Under the pieces are notes generated by a model. It was not told the DNA's origin and did not search any database. It saw only the letters and a list, made by a program, of their open reading frames with translations. The translations under genes were made by a program, and so were the position numbers. DNA of 64,000 bases from Gilliamella sp. wkB108 (GTDB lineage: Bacteria; Pseudomonadota; Gammaproteobacteria; Enterobacterales; Orbaceae): the NCBI RefSeq assembly GCF_001690195.1, contig NZ_LZGM01000024.1, positions 1 through 64,000 of the forward strand, read 5' to 3'. This document shows positions 1-8,075 of this stretch, piece by piece (positions within the stretch are counted from its first letter, which is position 1; the number at the start of each line of letters is the position of its first letter).

Positions 1-337
1 CACTATAATATGATATTAGCGCTATTACAATGGAGGAAATGCTCATCTCAATCGGTAATGTTGTGATGATGAATAAAATAAATTATTCACTGCATTATTT
101 GATAACTATTTAACAAACCTGTTGATAACTTTCTATCAATTTGATTATTAACATAATTATCACAAGATTAAATATTAAACTCCCTTTGTGGTTATTTTAT
201 TCTTTTGAAATTTCACGCCAAAATATAACCGTAAAACAGTATTGGAAGATTTAAATAATTATAGCGATAAGTAAGAATGATTAACTATAAGGGGGAGTTA
301 ATTCTACCCCTTTATAGCTAAAATAACGTTAATTAAA
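1..337. other. Gene-free left edge
   Basis: No complete gene is recognised here. The plus-strand frame starting at base 1 stays open to a TGA at 64-66, so the first 66 bases could be the last codons of a truncated gene, but 21 residues are too few to judge. The rest is very AT-rich, apart from a hairpin next to the SemiSWEET stop codon that is listed separately. Confidence 0.5.
285..317 (-). terminator. Hairpin after SemiSWEET gene
   Basis: CTATAAGGGG and CCCCTTTATAG form a stem around a loop of about 12 bases, just past the stop codon of the minus-strand SemiSWEET gene. On the minus strand the stem is followed by a T/A-rich run rather than a clean T tract. A factor-independent terminator is likely but not certain. 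Confidence 0.6.
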
Positions 338-601
338 TTATAAAGCGGTAAAAAATGCTATTAATCCAAAAATAACACCGGGAGAATTGGCAATAGCGAT
401 TGGCCAATCCTTTTTTTCACGTAAAAGGCCATAACTGACCCAAAGAGAACAATTAATTGCAGCTGCTAATGGTTGTGTCGGATTTGATTTAAATCCCTGT
501 AGATTATCGATAATTTGTGGAATATAAGAGACATACATCCCTAATGAAGCTATAGTCGCGACAATTCCTAAATAATGAAACGCTCTTGTTGAAAGATGCA
601 A
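338..601 (-). CDS. SemiSWEET family sugar transporter
   Basis: An 87-residue membrane protein with three hydrophobic segments and the PQ-loop signature YIPQI near residue 27, followed by an Asn-Cys-Ser-Leu-Trp stretch and a PGVIFGL segment. This is the size and pattern of bacterial SemiSWEETs, which dimerise in the inner membrane to move mono- or disaccharides down their gradient. The start is a TTG at 599-601, chosen because a strong AGGAGG (cctcct at 609-614) lies 7 bases upstream and a stop codon closes the frame shortly before it. It is monocistronic, and the substrate cannot be read from sequence. Confidence 0.85.
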   Translation of the reverse strand: MHLSTRAFHYLGIVATIASLGMYVSYIPQIIDNLQGFKSNPTQPLAAAINCSLWVSYGLLREKKDWPIAIANSPGVIFGLIAFFTAL

Positions 602-946
602 AAAATCGCCTCCTGATTAAATATTGAACTGTTTTTCAATTATAAGCATTGACGATGTTCATTACAAGAAACCTGCAATGCATGGTAAGTGATTGTGTCG
701 ACTTAACACCTTAGTATTTAACCTATCTTAGATATGAAGCACCTCCTAAAATCTATTTAAATCATATGATTAGTTATCATAGACTTAAACTCAACCTTTA
801 AATACTTCAACGTGACTAATTACAATAATTGGCTAATTATATTAGTTTTATAAGTCATCCAATGACTATTTCAATTGAGTCTACGTATTTTTAGATCACA
901 AGTAATAGTAATCATCTCGAATAGAAAATAGCGATTTTAATTACGG
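602..946. other. Intergenic region between SemiSWEET and pdxR
   Basis: This stretch of about 345 bases holds the ribosome binding site of the SemiSWEET gene (609-614) and presumably its promoter on the minus strand. It also lies downstream of pdxR. I see no gene, strong hairpin or recognisable operator in it. Confidence 0.5.
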
Positions 947-2350
947 TTATGCGATCAAATCCACATTGAAATGTCCATAACTTAATCGGATTGTACCTCG
1001 TTTATCGCCAAAATCAGTGCCTTGAGCCACAATAATACCATTTGATAAAAGTTGGTTTAAAAGTACTGTTTCTTGCTGTAGTGTTGTCACAGGTAAATGA
1101 ACATAAAGATGAAAACCCCCTAAGGGCTTTTGATAAGTTACTGCCCCGGAAAAATAATTGTCGAGCCAATTGATAAGTTGGTTGGCTTTTATTTGTAACT
1201 TCTCACGCAGAAATTTTTGATGGGTGAGTTGATGATTTTTCAAATATTCTTGGGCTAACAACTGAGGTAAAATGCTTAAACCTGAATCGATATGTTGACG
1301 AATTTCCGCCAAATTTTGAATAATTTCACGAGGAGCAATCATCCAACCGATACGGATATTACGTCCAATATATTTAGAAAGTGATCCTAGATAGATCACT
1401 TGGTTATCTCGATCAAACTTTTTAATCGGTGATAAGGGCAAATTATCGCTAAACGCTAAACCGCTATATGCATCATCTTCAACCATACCGATACAATGCG
1501 ATCGACAAAAAGCTAATACCGCTTGCTTTCGTTCGTCACTCATCACAAATCCCGTTGGATTTTGAAAAATTGGATTTAAAAATAACCATTTGATGTTATG
1601 TTGTGATACGGCATTTTGTAAACTCTCAATTTTTATCCCTTGATTGTCACACTCAATGCCGTAAAGACGTAAACCCGCTGCTTGGAAAAGTGGAAGCGAG
1701 TAAAAGTAGGACGGAGATTCAATCCCTATAGCATCGCCGGGTTTGAGTAGCCCTTGACTAATAAGAAATAATGACTGTTGGGTACCTGAAGTTATAAGAA
1801 TTTCATCGGGATCAATTGTCATGCCAAACCATGTTTGCATAGACTGGGCAATTTGCTGTTTAAGTGACGGTAAGCCTAATTGTAATTTATCACTATTCTT
1901 TTCATGCATAATTAGTTCATGGGATGAGATATCTGGTAGCAGAAGTTTTGGTATCATTTTGGTTGGTAAATCACCATTAGCTAAATCGCAAACGATATGT
2001 TGTTGTAGTCGAATCTGTTCAACCTTTTGTTGATAAAAGGATTTTTTGTTTTGATAAAAATGGGCAGGTAAACGCCAATTGATGGTAGAACAGGCTTGAA
2101 CGCCCCACTTCTGATCATTAACAAACGTTCCACTACCTTGCCGGCGAACTAATAAGCCCCGTTCTGTTAGAATATCTAACGCATGCACAACCGTTGAGCG
2201 ATTCATCTGCAAATTTTTGGCTAAATCACGCTCAGACGGTAATCGTTCACCGGAAATCAAGACCCCTTGCTCAATATATTGTTCAATTAGGGACGATAAT
2301 TGTGTAAACAACGAACCGCCAAATGGTATTAATTTTTGCCTATTCCACAT
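947..2350 (-). CDS. pdxR: MocR-type transcriptional regulator of PLP synthesis (PdxR-like)
   Basis: A 467-residue GntR/MocR fusion. Residues about 10-80 form a winged helix (GERLPSERDLAKNLQMNRST, then RRQGSGTF), and residues about 110-467 have the fold-type I aminotransferase domain that binds PLP as effector. The internal-aldimine lysine is visible in GSLSKYIGR and the substrate-carboxylate arginine region in NIRIGW. It lies divergent from pdxS-pdxT, the standard arrangement for PdxR regulators that switch PLP synthase genes according to PLP level. The start codon is ATG at 2348-2350 with GCAGGAAAT before it. Its upstream region is repeated three times in the spacer. Another MocR paralogue is possible, but context favours PdxR. 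Confidence 0.78.
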   Translation of the reverse strand: MWNRQKLIPFGGSLFTQLSSLIEQYIEQGVLISGERLPSERDLAKNLQMNRSTVVHALDILTERGLLVRRQGSGTFVNDQKWGVQACSTINWRLPAHFYQNKKSFYQQKVEQIRLQQHIVCDLANGDLPTKMIPKLLLPDISSHELIMHEKNSDKLQLGLPSLKQQIAQSMQTWFGMTIDPDEILITSGTQQSLFLISQGLLKPGDAIGIESPSYFYSLPLFQAAGLRLYGIECDNQGIKIESLQNAVSQHNIKWLFLNPIFQNPTGFVMSDERKQAVLAFCRSHCIGMVEDDAYSGLAFSDNLPLSPIKKFDRDNQVIYLGSLSKYIGRNIRIGWMIAPREIIQNLAEIRQHIDSGLSILPQLLAQEYLKNHQLTHQKFLREKLQIKANQLINWLDNYFSGAVTYQKPLGGFHLYVHLPVTTLQQETVLLNQLLSNGIIVAQGTDFGDKRGTIRLSYGHFNVDLIA

Positions 2351-2361
2351 ATTTCCTGCTC

Positions 2362-2403
2362 TTTATATACTAAAACATATAGTTAACCTGAAACTTCTTT
2401 ACA
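2362..2403 (+). repeat. Dispersed ~40-bp repeat, copy 1 (pdxR leader)
   Basis: Most diverged copy of the family whose core reads CATATAGYTAACCTGAAAC, here with GTTAACC. It lies only 12 bases upstream of the pdxR start codon, so in this copy it coincides with the expected pdxR promoter. On the minus strand, TGTAAA and TATATG are spaced like -35 and -10 elements. Confidence 0.75.
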
Positions 2404-2425
2404 ACCAGCCAAATTGGGTGATGTT

Positions 2426-2438
2426 TTATAGTCCAATT
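2426..2438 (-). promoter_or_regulatory. Candidate PdxR operator near pdxR
   Basis: The plus strand reads TTATAGTCCAATT; the minus strand is AATTGGACTATAA. This resembles the direct-repeat motif described for PdxR regulators (AAAGTGGWCTA type), matching about 9 of 11 positions. AAATTGG at 2411-2417 faces it as an inverted half. The same 13 bases recur near pdxS at 3050-3062. Assignment to PdxR is inference. Confidence 0.4.
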
Positions 2439-2634
2439 CGTTAGCTATCAAGGGATTGAAATTGAATGGACAAATAAGCAATATATAAAGCGTTGTTTGT
2501 TACCATTCTAAAAAACGGTTAGCTTAAAATAATAGCTCATGTGTTATTCAGTATTCCATTAGGCATAGATAATTAGGTAAACGGCAAACCCTTAAATGGT
2601 ATTAATTTCTGCTTATTTCATAAAATTACTACTT

Positions 2635-2674
2635 TTTATACTCAAACATATAGCTAACCTAAAACATTTTTACA
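2635..2674 (+). repeat. Dispersed ~40-bp repeat, copy 2 (inside tandem unit 1)
   Basis: Carries the core CATATAGCTAACCTAAAAC between TTTATACTCAAA and a TTTTTACA end. It occupies the last third of tandem unit 1. Confidence 0.85.
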
Positions 2675-2809
2675 TCCAACTAACTAAAAAGCGTTAGCTT
2701 AAAATAATACCTCATGTGTTATTTAGTATTCCATTCGGTATAGATAATTAAGTAAACGGCAAACCCTTAAATGGTATTAATTTCTGCTTATTTCATAAAA
2801 TTACTACTT

Positions 2810-2849
2810 TTTATACTCAAACATATAGCTAACCTGAAACATTTTTACA
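2810..2849 (+). repeat. Dispersed ~40-bp repeat, copy 3 (inside tandem unit 2)
   Basis: Same core as copy 2 but with CCTGAAAC, the commoner form. It occupies the last third of tandem unit 2. Confidence 0.85.
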
Positions 2850-2986
2850 TTCAACTAACTAAAAAAGCGTTAGCTTAAAATAATACCTCATGTGTTATTT
2901 AGTATTCCATTCGGCATAGATAATTAGATAAACGGCAAACCCTTAAATGGTATTAATTTCTGCTTATTTCATAAAATTACTGCTTT

Positions 2987-3026
2987 TTTATACTCAAACA
3001 TATAGCTAACCTGAAACATCTTTACA
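2987..3026 (+). repeat. Dispersed ~40-bp repeat, copy 4 (inside tandem unit 3)
   Basis: Same core as copy 3, ending ATCTTTACA. The sequence that follows (3030-3062) resembles the stretch after copy 1, so the array is bracketed by similar flanks. Confidence 0.85.
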
Positions 3027-3049
3027 TTCAAGTAAATTGGATGGTTTTA

Positions 3050-3062
3050 TTATAGTCCAATT
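3050..3062 (-). promoter_or_regulatory. Candidate PdxR operator near pdxS
   Basis: TTATAGTCCAATT is identical to the 13 bases near pdxR at 2426-2438, and again has an AAATTGG half facing it (3034-3040). It lies about 80 bases upstream of the pdxS start, a plausible position for an activator site. The link to PdxR is inferred from position and motif similarity. Confidence 0.4.
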
Positions 3063-3143
3063 GGCTGTTTATCAGTGCAATTTATTTCTGAATAATAGTG
3101 ATCACTCAATTTCAGTATCACTATTTCAATCAGGAGTAAAAAA

Positions 3144-4031
3144 ATGAATCAAGTAACAGGAACCCAAACTGTTAAACGAGGTATGGCACAAATGCAAAAA
3201 GGCGGCGTCATTATGGACGTGGTTAATGCGGAACAAGCTAAGATTGCTGAGCAAGCTGGTGCTGTAGCAGTAATGGCGTTAGAGCGAGTCCCGTCTGATA
3301 TTCGTACAGCTGGTGGCGTAGCCAGAATGGCAGATCCAACAATCGTCGAACAAGTTATGCAAGCGGTAACCATTCCTGTTATGGCTAAAGCGCGTATTGG
3401 ACATATCGTTGAAGCACGTATTTTAGAAGCAATGGGCGTTGATTATATTGATGAAAGTGAAGTCCTAACCCCGGCGGATGAACAGTATCATTTGCTTAAA
3501 GATGAATTTATCGTCCCTTTTGTGTGTGGTTGCCGTGATTTGGGTGAAGCTTTACGTCGCATTGGTGAAGGAGCTTCAATGCTTCGAACCAAAGGGGAAC
3601 CGGGTACAGGCAATATTGTTGAAGCAGTTCGTCATATGCGAAAAGTCAATGAACAAATCCGTCTTGTAGTGAGTAAATCAAAAGATGAATTGATGACTTT
3701 GGCTAGGGAGATCGGCGCACCTTATGAATTAGTTTTACAAGTTAAACAATTGGGTAAATTACCGGTAGTTAATTTTGCTGCTGGGGGCGTTGCAACCCCT
3801 GCTGATGCTGCGCTTATGATGCAACTTGGTGCCGACGGAGTGTTCGTTGGTTCGGGGATCTTTAAATCGCAACAACCAGAAAAGTTTGCAAAAGCAATTG
3901 TCCAAGCAACCACTTATTTTGATGATTATCCACGCTTAGCAGAATTATCTAAAGGACTTGGTCAAGCAATGAAAGGAATTGAAATTAACAAGCTTACTGA
4001 GTCAGAAAGAATGCAAGAAAGAGGTTGGTAA
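3144..4031 (+). CDS. pdxS: Pyridoxal 5'-phosphate synthase, PdxS subunit
   Basis: A 295-residue TIM-barrel lyase that builds PLP from ribose 5-phosphate, glyceraldehyde 3-phosphate and ammonia supplied by PdxT. The catalytic lysines are visible as Lys82 in [10 protein letters not shown] and Lys150 in [12 protein letters not shown]. The C-terminal [27 protein letters not shown] phosphate-binding region is intact. The start is ATG preceded by CAGGAGTAAAAAA. The stop TAA overlaps the pdxT start by one base, so the two are translationally coupled. This DXP-independent route is uncommon in enteric relatives but is known in Pasteurellaceae. Confidence 0.97.
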   Translation: MNQVTGTQTVKRGMAQMQKGGVIMDVVNAEQAKIAEQAGAVAVMALERVPSDIRTAGGVARMADPTIVEQVMQAVTIPVMAKARIGHIVEARILEAMGVDYIDESEVLTPADEQYHLLKDEFIVPFVCGCRDLGEALRRIGEGASMLRTKGEPGTGNIVEAVRHMRKVNEQIRLVVSKSKDELMTLAREIGAPYELVLQVKQLGKLPVVNFAAGGVATPADAALMMQLGADGVFVGSGIFKSQQPEKFAKAIVQATTYFDDYPRLAELSKGLGQAMKGIEINKLTESERMQERGW

Positions 4032-4624
4032 TGACACAGTTAACCAAACTTGCCGCTTTAAAAAAAATTGGTGTCCTAAACTTACAAGGTGCAATAAGTG
4101 AACATCTTTCAGTACTACAACATATTGAGAATGTACAAGCTATTGCAGTTAAAAAAGCTGAGCAACTTGATGAATTAGCGGGCTTAATTATTCCCGGTGG
4201 TGAATCAACGGCGATTAGTCGTTTAATCAGGCAAAATCATCTTTTTGATCCAATTATTCAATTTGCTAAACAAGGTAAAGGGATCTTTGGTACATGTGCT
4301 GGATTAGTATTGTGTGGTAAAACAACCACACATAATGAAGTTGAACAGCTTAAACTCATTGATATTGAGGTAGAGCGTAATGGTTTTGGACGACAAATTG
4401 CTAGTTTTGAAACAGTATTAGATATTGAAACAATTGGTCAACAAATTCCTGCAGTTTTTATTCGCGCACCTTATATAACTAAAGTTGGTAGTCAAGTTAA
4501 GCCATTAGCTTTTGTTAATCATCATTGTGTTATGGCGCAGAAAGACAATATCCTTGTTTGCTCTTTCCACCCAGAATTAACATCAGATGATCGAATTATC
4601 AAATATTTTGTGCAGTTGTGTTGA
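4031..4624 (+). CDS. pdxT: Pyridoxal 5'-phosphate synthase glutaminase subunit PdxT
   Basis: A 197-residue class-I glutamine amidotransferase that releases ammonia from glutamine and channels it to PdxS. The triad is visible: Cys89 in FGTCAGLVL, and His180 and Glu182 in SFHPELT. The PGGEST oxyanion segment is at about residues 55-60. The chosen start is the ATG at 4031 in the TAATG overlap with pdxS. A TTG two codons further upstream is in frame but less likely. The product is a single-domain, full-length PdxT. Confidence 0.96.
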   Translation: MTQLTKLAALKKIGVLNLQGAISEHLSVLQHIENVQAIAVKKAEQLDELAGLIIPGGESTAISRLIRQNHLFDPIIQFAKQGKGIFGTCAGLVLCGKTTTHNEVEQLKLIDIEVERNGFGRQIASFETVLDIETIGQQIPAVFIRAPYITKVGSQVKPLAFVNHHCVMAQKDNILVCSFHPELTSDDRIIKYFVQLC

Positions 4625-4762
4625 GGTTACTTAGCAAGTGAGTTTCTATCATTCCGTCTATTTATTCGGACGCAATAGATAGTGACTGTTTACAAAGAAC
4701 CTCGTGCTAATATTTATGATGACTAAAATAGCTTTTCTAATAAGATACCAAGATTTTGTCAT

Positions 4763-5197
4763 TTAACACTCTTCACGCACCCAATGTGTTTTATGGGCAA
4801 ATCCTAATAAATTGTTGGTCATTTTAAGTTGTTGTAACTGTAACGACCAAATCGGTGCTTTGATGACTCTGGCAAAGGGAAATGCTTGATAATAATATTT
4901 ATAAGCATGATCTGCTTTGCTATTGGTTAGAAGTGTTGCAATGGCTTGAAATTGGATCCCTTGAATTTGTGCTATCGTTTTGGGTGTGATGCAAATAGTG
5001 CCGGCAACTTTTGGGTTAATTATCATCGCTTTTGCATGTTCAGTCTTTAATTCGGAAAGTATATAGAAACAGAGTAATTCTTCATCAAAAACATAAAAAG
5101 CATTGCATGCCCAAGGTTGATTATTTTGCGATAAAACACTCAGGGAAAGTACATGTTGCTCTTTAATGAATTTAATCATTTTGTGATTGGGTTGCAT
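4763..5197 (-). CDS. yhbP: YhbP-type PNPOx-like protein (UPF0306)
   Basis: A 144-residue protein with a split-barrel flavin-binding fold. The segments CNAFYVFD, LCFYILSELKTEHA and a C-terminal NLLGFAHKTHWVRE line up with E. coli YhbP along the whole length. The start is ATG at 5195-5197: the open frame runs further upstream into ubiX, but this Met gives exactly the E. coli N-terminus (16 residues before KEQHV). No clear ribosome binding site is seen, which fits coupling to ubiX 23 bases upstream. The biochemical role of the family is not established. Confidence 0.85.
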   Translation of the reverse strand: MQPNHKMIKFIKEQHVLSLSVLSQNNQPWACNAFYVFDEELLCFYILSELKTEHAKAMIINPKVAGTICITPKTIAQIQGIQFQAIATLLTNSKADHAYKYYYQAFPFARVIKAPIWSLQLQQLKMTNNLLGFAHKTHWVREEC

Positions 5198-5220
5198 AGT
5201 TTGTCGGATTGGTAGTTTGC

Positions 5221-5808
5221 TTATTTTTGGTGTAAATGCATATCTTCTCCCCAACGAGGTAAGGAAGGTATATCAATATCAAACAGATCCAATGCCCTTG
5301 CTACACTATGAGTTATCATATCATCAATGGTTTCAATATGTTGGTATAAAGCAGGAACCGGCGGTAAAATAACGCCGCCCATTAACGTTACTGCTTCCAT
5401 ATTTTTAATATGGGCTAAATTTAAAGGTGTTTCTCTTACCATTAAGACCAATCGGCGTCGCTCTTTTAATACTACATCGGCAGCCCGAGTCAAAAGATTA
5501 TCGGATAAACTATTGGCTATAGCTGCCAAAGATCGCATAGAGCAAGGCGCTACCAGCATTCCCATTGTTTTAAATGACCCGCTCGCGATTGATGCACCAA
5601 TATCTTTAATAGAATGAACTTTGTCCGCTAATGATTCGATTTGTACTAAGCTGACTTTAGGTTGTTCATACGCTTTAGTTATCTGAGCTGCTTGGGAAAT
5701 AACAAGATGAGTTTCAATATCTAGGGGTTGCAAAAGTTCTAATGCCTTTAAGCCATAAGCAAAGCCCGTTGCTCCACTGATACCAATCACTATGCGTCTT
5801 ACTGTCAT
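5221..5808 (-). CDS. ubiX: Flavin prenyltransferase UbiX
   Basis: A 195-residue UbiX/Pad1 protein. It prenylates FMN to make the cofactor of UbiD-type decarboxylases, used in ubiquinone synthesis. The FMN-binding start [11 protein letters not shown], the [21 protein letters not shown] segment and the C-terminal RALDLFDID are characteristic. The start ATG is preceded by TAGGAACTAAC. It is first in a two-gene minus-strand unit with yhbP. No ubiD is in the window, although ubiG lies at 49.4 kb. Confidence 0.95.
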   Translation of the reverse strand: MTVRRIVIGISGATGFAYGLKALELLQPLDIETHLVISQAAQITKAYEQPKVSLVQIESLADKVHSIKDIGASIASGSFKTMGMLVAPCSMRSLAAIANSLSDNLLTRAADVVLKERRRLVLMVRETPLNLAHIKNMEAVTLMGGVILPPVPALYQHIETIDDMITHSVARALDLFDIDIPSLPRWGEDMHLHQK

Positions 5809-6467
5809 GTTAGTTCCTATTGTTTATCAAAATCCGGCAAAAGCATGTTTCATTATGTTATTTAAAACAAGCCTATATAACACTGTTTTAATCGTTAGAG
5901 TTATAGTGATTAAATTAACTCAATTAATCAATATAATAGCCAATTGAAATGTTATTACTTATCTTAAATCCGCCAATCAAAATAACCTTAATTAACAAAA
6001 AATTGTTGTGATGAGAAGGTTTTTCTTACTTACCATTTGATCTAAAATTAGCTTAAATTGTCTTTAGTTGCATAGTGATCTTACTGCTTGATGTTTTGGC
6101 ACATGGTTACTGTGTTGTTTTATCTAGTATAGAGCAATTATCACTTAAACTGCATTAGCTAATTTTGTTACCAATAATACTCATATCAGTATGACCTTTC
6201 AAGCGAGTATCAAATTATGATAGCGAATTGAGAGTGAGTTGATAAAAGATAACCTATTTAATTAATAAAGTTATTAATAAATTGGTAGCGCAAATGTAGT
6301 TTAGCACAGCAAAAATGTGATTAAACATAAACAAGGTATTCGGGATTAACTTGCTTTTTAAGATCTGAGTTAACCAAAATTTGGCATTTTAATCGTTTAA
6401 CTATTTAAATTGATCGATCCGATAACCGCTTATTGGGACTAAAAGCAGATTATTCCATTTTGTCGTT

Positions 6468-6507
6468 TGTAAAGATGTTTCAGGTTAGCTATATGTTTAA
6501 GTATAAA
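6468..6507 (-). repeat. Dispersed ~40-bp repeat, copy 5
   Basis: Reverse-oriented copy, reading TGTAAAGATGTTTCAGGTTA then GCTATATGTTTAAGTATAAA on the plus strand. It lies in a gene-free region and points toward the 3' end of the DUF4432 gene, so it is not in a promoter position. Confidence 0.85.
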
Positions 6508-6642
6508 AATGGTGCTGAATTCAAAGTTCAATTTATTTAGCAAAATCAAAATTGATGCTATGTACTATTTGCTTGTTATAAATAAGCAATTTTTATTAAA
6601 CTTCATATAAAAAAGTACAAAAGAACTTTAAAACTCGTTTTC

Positions 6643-6668
6643 TACTACCAACCGCTAAGTTGGTAGTA
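6643..6668 (-). terminator. Hairpin after DUF4432 gene
   Basis: TACTACCAAC and GTTGGTAGTA form a perfect 10-bp stem with a 6-base loop, just beyond the stop of the minus-strand gene. On the minus strand it is followed by AGAAAACGAGTTTT, a weak T-rich tail. Confidence 0.65.
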
Positions 6669-6679
6669 ATTGAGCAAAT

Positions 6680-7888
6680 TTACTCTTTCGCCATTGGTTG
6701 ATTGACAACTTTAGTTTCTTGTTCACCTTGTATGGTTTTGATTTTATTTGCATACTCTGCTACTGCGTCTTTACCTGACAGTAAACTATAAGTTAGAGTA
6801 AATTCAGTACTTTGTCCCGGCGCTAATTGACGTACGCGTTTTTGTTCACGTTCTATGGTAACAGGATAAGCAAAACTTGTTCCTGGCTCTAATCCAGTTA
6901 CATAACCTTGTTTTAAGGTATCTGTATTTTTCCATAATGACAATACCGGTAATTGCTTGGTATCAAAAGCAATACCTGCACCTTTATCACCCGTTTTATT
7001 AGCTACCATAACTTGTGTTTTACCGTTTTCATCCGCGTAAGGATAGACATTAAAAACCATTTCATCAAAATTCTTAGTTGGACCTAAATAGGTTCGCCAA
7101 TCATCTAACCCATTTATAGCGTAATCATTAAAAGGAGAGATCTCTTTAACCGGTGCGACAAATTTTGCACCTTCTTCAAGAATTGGCGTACCGAAATTGC
7201 TATGATAAATAATTTGATAATCGCGGGTATAATCACTCTTATTGGTAAGGACATCATGGATAGTAAAATCTTTTGTTCCCGGAACATAGCTTAAAGAAAC
7301 CCAAGTTTCTAAGTTACTTTTTTTGAATGTGTTCTCTTTAATTAAGCCTTTTATGGTAATGGTGTAAGGAGCTTTATCTAACACATCAACAATTAGTTTA
7401 GATACAGGTGTATTTTCAGCTCGACCATGCAAAGTGTACATCATTCCGTCGGCTTGCACGGCATGCCCTGTCCACTCGAAACCGCAACGAACCATCATTT
7501 CATTAAAACCGTCTAACCAACCAATTCCTCCGCGACTTTCTAAATTGATATATCGCGGGTTAACCACTTCATTGACTGGTGAATCCCACCCCATACGAAT
7601 ACCGTCACCCATTACAGATAAAATGCCTAAACCACGGGTTGGACTTAATTTGATTGTCAAATTATCGCTGGTAATGGTCAACAGTTCACTACCTTCTTGT
7701 TTACCACCTTTAAGAACAGTATTTTGAATAGTAAATTTTTCACTTTTTATCCCTAAGTCTTTGCTTGAGATAGACCAGTCCCCTTTAGCAATCCCTTTTT
7801 CATTATCGATTAATACAAACTCTTTTGCACTGGCAGCAAATGAAGTCAAACTTAATGCTACAGCTAATGGAACAATTTTACTTTTCAT
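6680..7888 (-). CDS. Exported DUF4432 family protein (galactose-mutarotase-like fold)
   Basis: A 402-residue protein with a Sec signal peptide (residues 1-21, cleavage at ASA-KE) followed by a DUF4432-type beta-sandwich resembling aldose 1-epimerases. Visible family segments are SPTRGLGILSVMGDGIRMGWDSP, ESRGGIGWLDGFNEMMVRCG, and HSNFG in the middle. Family members are thought to bind or epimerise sugars, but no reaction can be assigned here. It is flanked by a terminator-like hairpin downstream and a 25-base palindrome upstream (7994-8018). Export to the periplasm is the feature that sets it apart from cytosolic epimerases. Confidence 0.75.
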   Translation of the reverse strand: MKSKIVPLAVALSLTSFAASAKEFVLIDNEKGIAKGDWSISSKDLGIKSEKFTIQNTVLKGGKQEGSELLTITSDNLTIKLSPTRGLGILSVMGDGIRMGWDSPVNEVVNPRYINLESRGGIGWLDGFNEMMVRCGFEWTGHAVQADGMMYTLHGRAENTPVSKLIVDVLDKAPYTITIKGLIKENTFKKSNLETWVSLSYVPGTKDFTIHDVLTNKSDYTRDYQIIYHSNFGTPILEEGAKFVAPVKEISPFNDYAINGLDDWRTYLGPTKNFDEMVFNVYPYADENGKTQVMVANKTGDKGAGIAFDTKQLPVLSLWKNTDTLKQGYVTGLEPGTSFAYPVTIEREQKRVRQLAPGQSTEFTLTYSLLSGKDAVAEYANKIKTIQGEQETKVVNQPMAKE

Positions 7889-7993
7889 ATAGAACCCTTT
7901 TTAGTTAGTGAAATGAAAACCTGAATCGCTTCAGCTAATATGGCATAAAAAGTTACGAATAAACAAAAAGAAAATATCAAATTTGCGAACTCA

Positions 7994-8018
7994 TTCACAC
8001 TTTTTATCAAAGTGTGAA
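7994..8018. terminator. Palindrome between tdk and the DUF4432 gene
   Basis: TTCACACTTT and AAAGTGTGAA form a perfect 10-bp inverted repeat with a 5-base spacer. It lies 58 bases past the tdk stop and about 105 bases upstream of the DUF4432 start. It could be the tdk terminator (no T run) or an operator for the DUF4432 gene. The arms are in the wrong order for a CRP site. Confidence 0.45.
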
Positions 8019-8075
8019 CTACCTTATGAAGGTTACTGAGTTTCATTTATTAATTGTTGAGTGATTAGTATTTTA

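Larger units (their letters stand above)
2518..3045. repeat. Three tandem ~176-bp repeats in the pdxR-pdxS spacer
   Basis: Copies begin at 2518, 2693 and 2869 with GTTAGCTTAAAATAAT, giving periods of 175 and 176 bases. They differ at only a few positions each, until copy 3 diverges at about 3030. Each unit contains AAATGGTATTAATTTCTGC followed about 25 bases later by the ~40-bp dispersed repeat. That order and spacing match the 5' end of pdxR (2328-2403), where AAATGGTATTAATTTTTGC encodes the first residues of the protein. The array is therefore built from decayed copies of the pdxR start and leader. It does not encode a usable product: the copied ATG is followed by an early stop. Confidence 0.9.
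5809..6679. other. 870-base gene-free region
   Basis: No protein of recognisable family is encoded on either strand, and stops are frequent in all frames. It contains the presumed ubiX promoter, one copy of the dispersed repeat (6468-6507) and the hairpin after the DUF4432 gene (6643-6668). No tRNA or structured RNA was recognised. It may be the site of a lost gene. Confidence 0.5.

Noticed and set aside
1-66. Plus-strand open frame at the left edge as a truncated gene
   Set aside because: Only 21 codons with no family resemblance; it is mentioned as a possibility within the edge region but not called.
2518-3045. Small proteins encoded in the tandem units
   Set aside because: The copied pdxR start codon runs into a stop after two codons and no frame is conserved as coding between copies.
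2518-3045. CRISPR-like array from regular spacing
   Set aside because: The whole 176-base unit is repeated with no unique spacers, so it is a plain tandem duplication.
7994-8018. CRP site in the tdk-DUF4432 spacer
   Set aside because: The half-sites are in the opposite order (TCACA first, TGTGA last) with too long a spacer.
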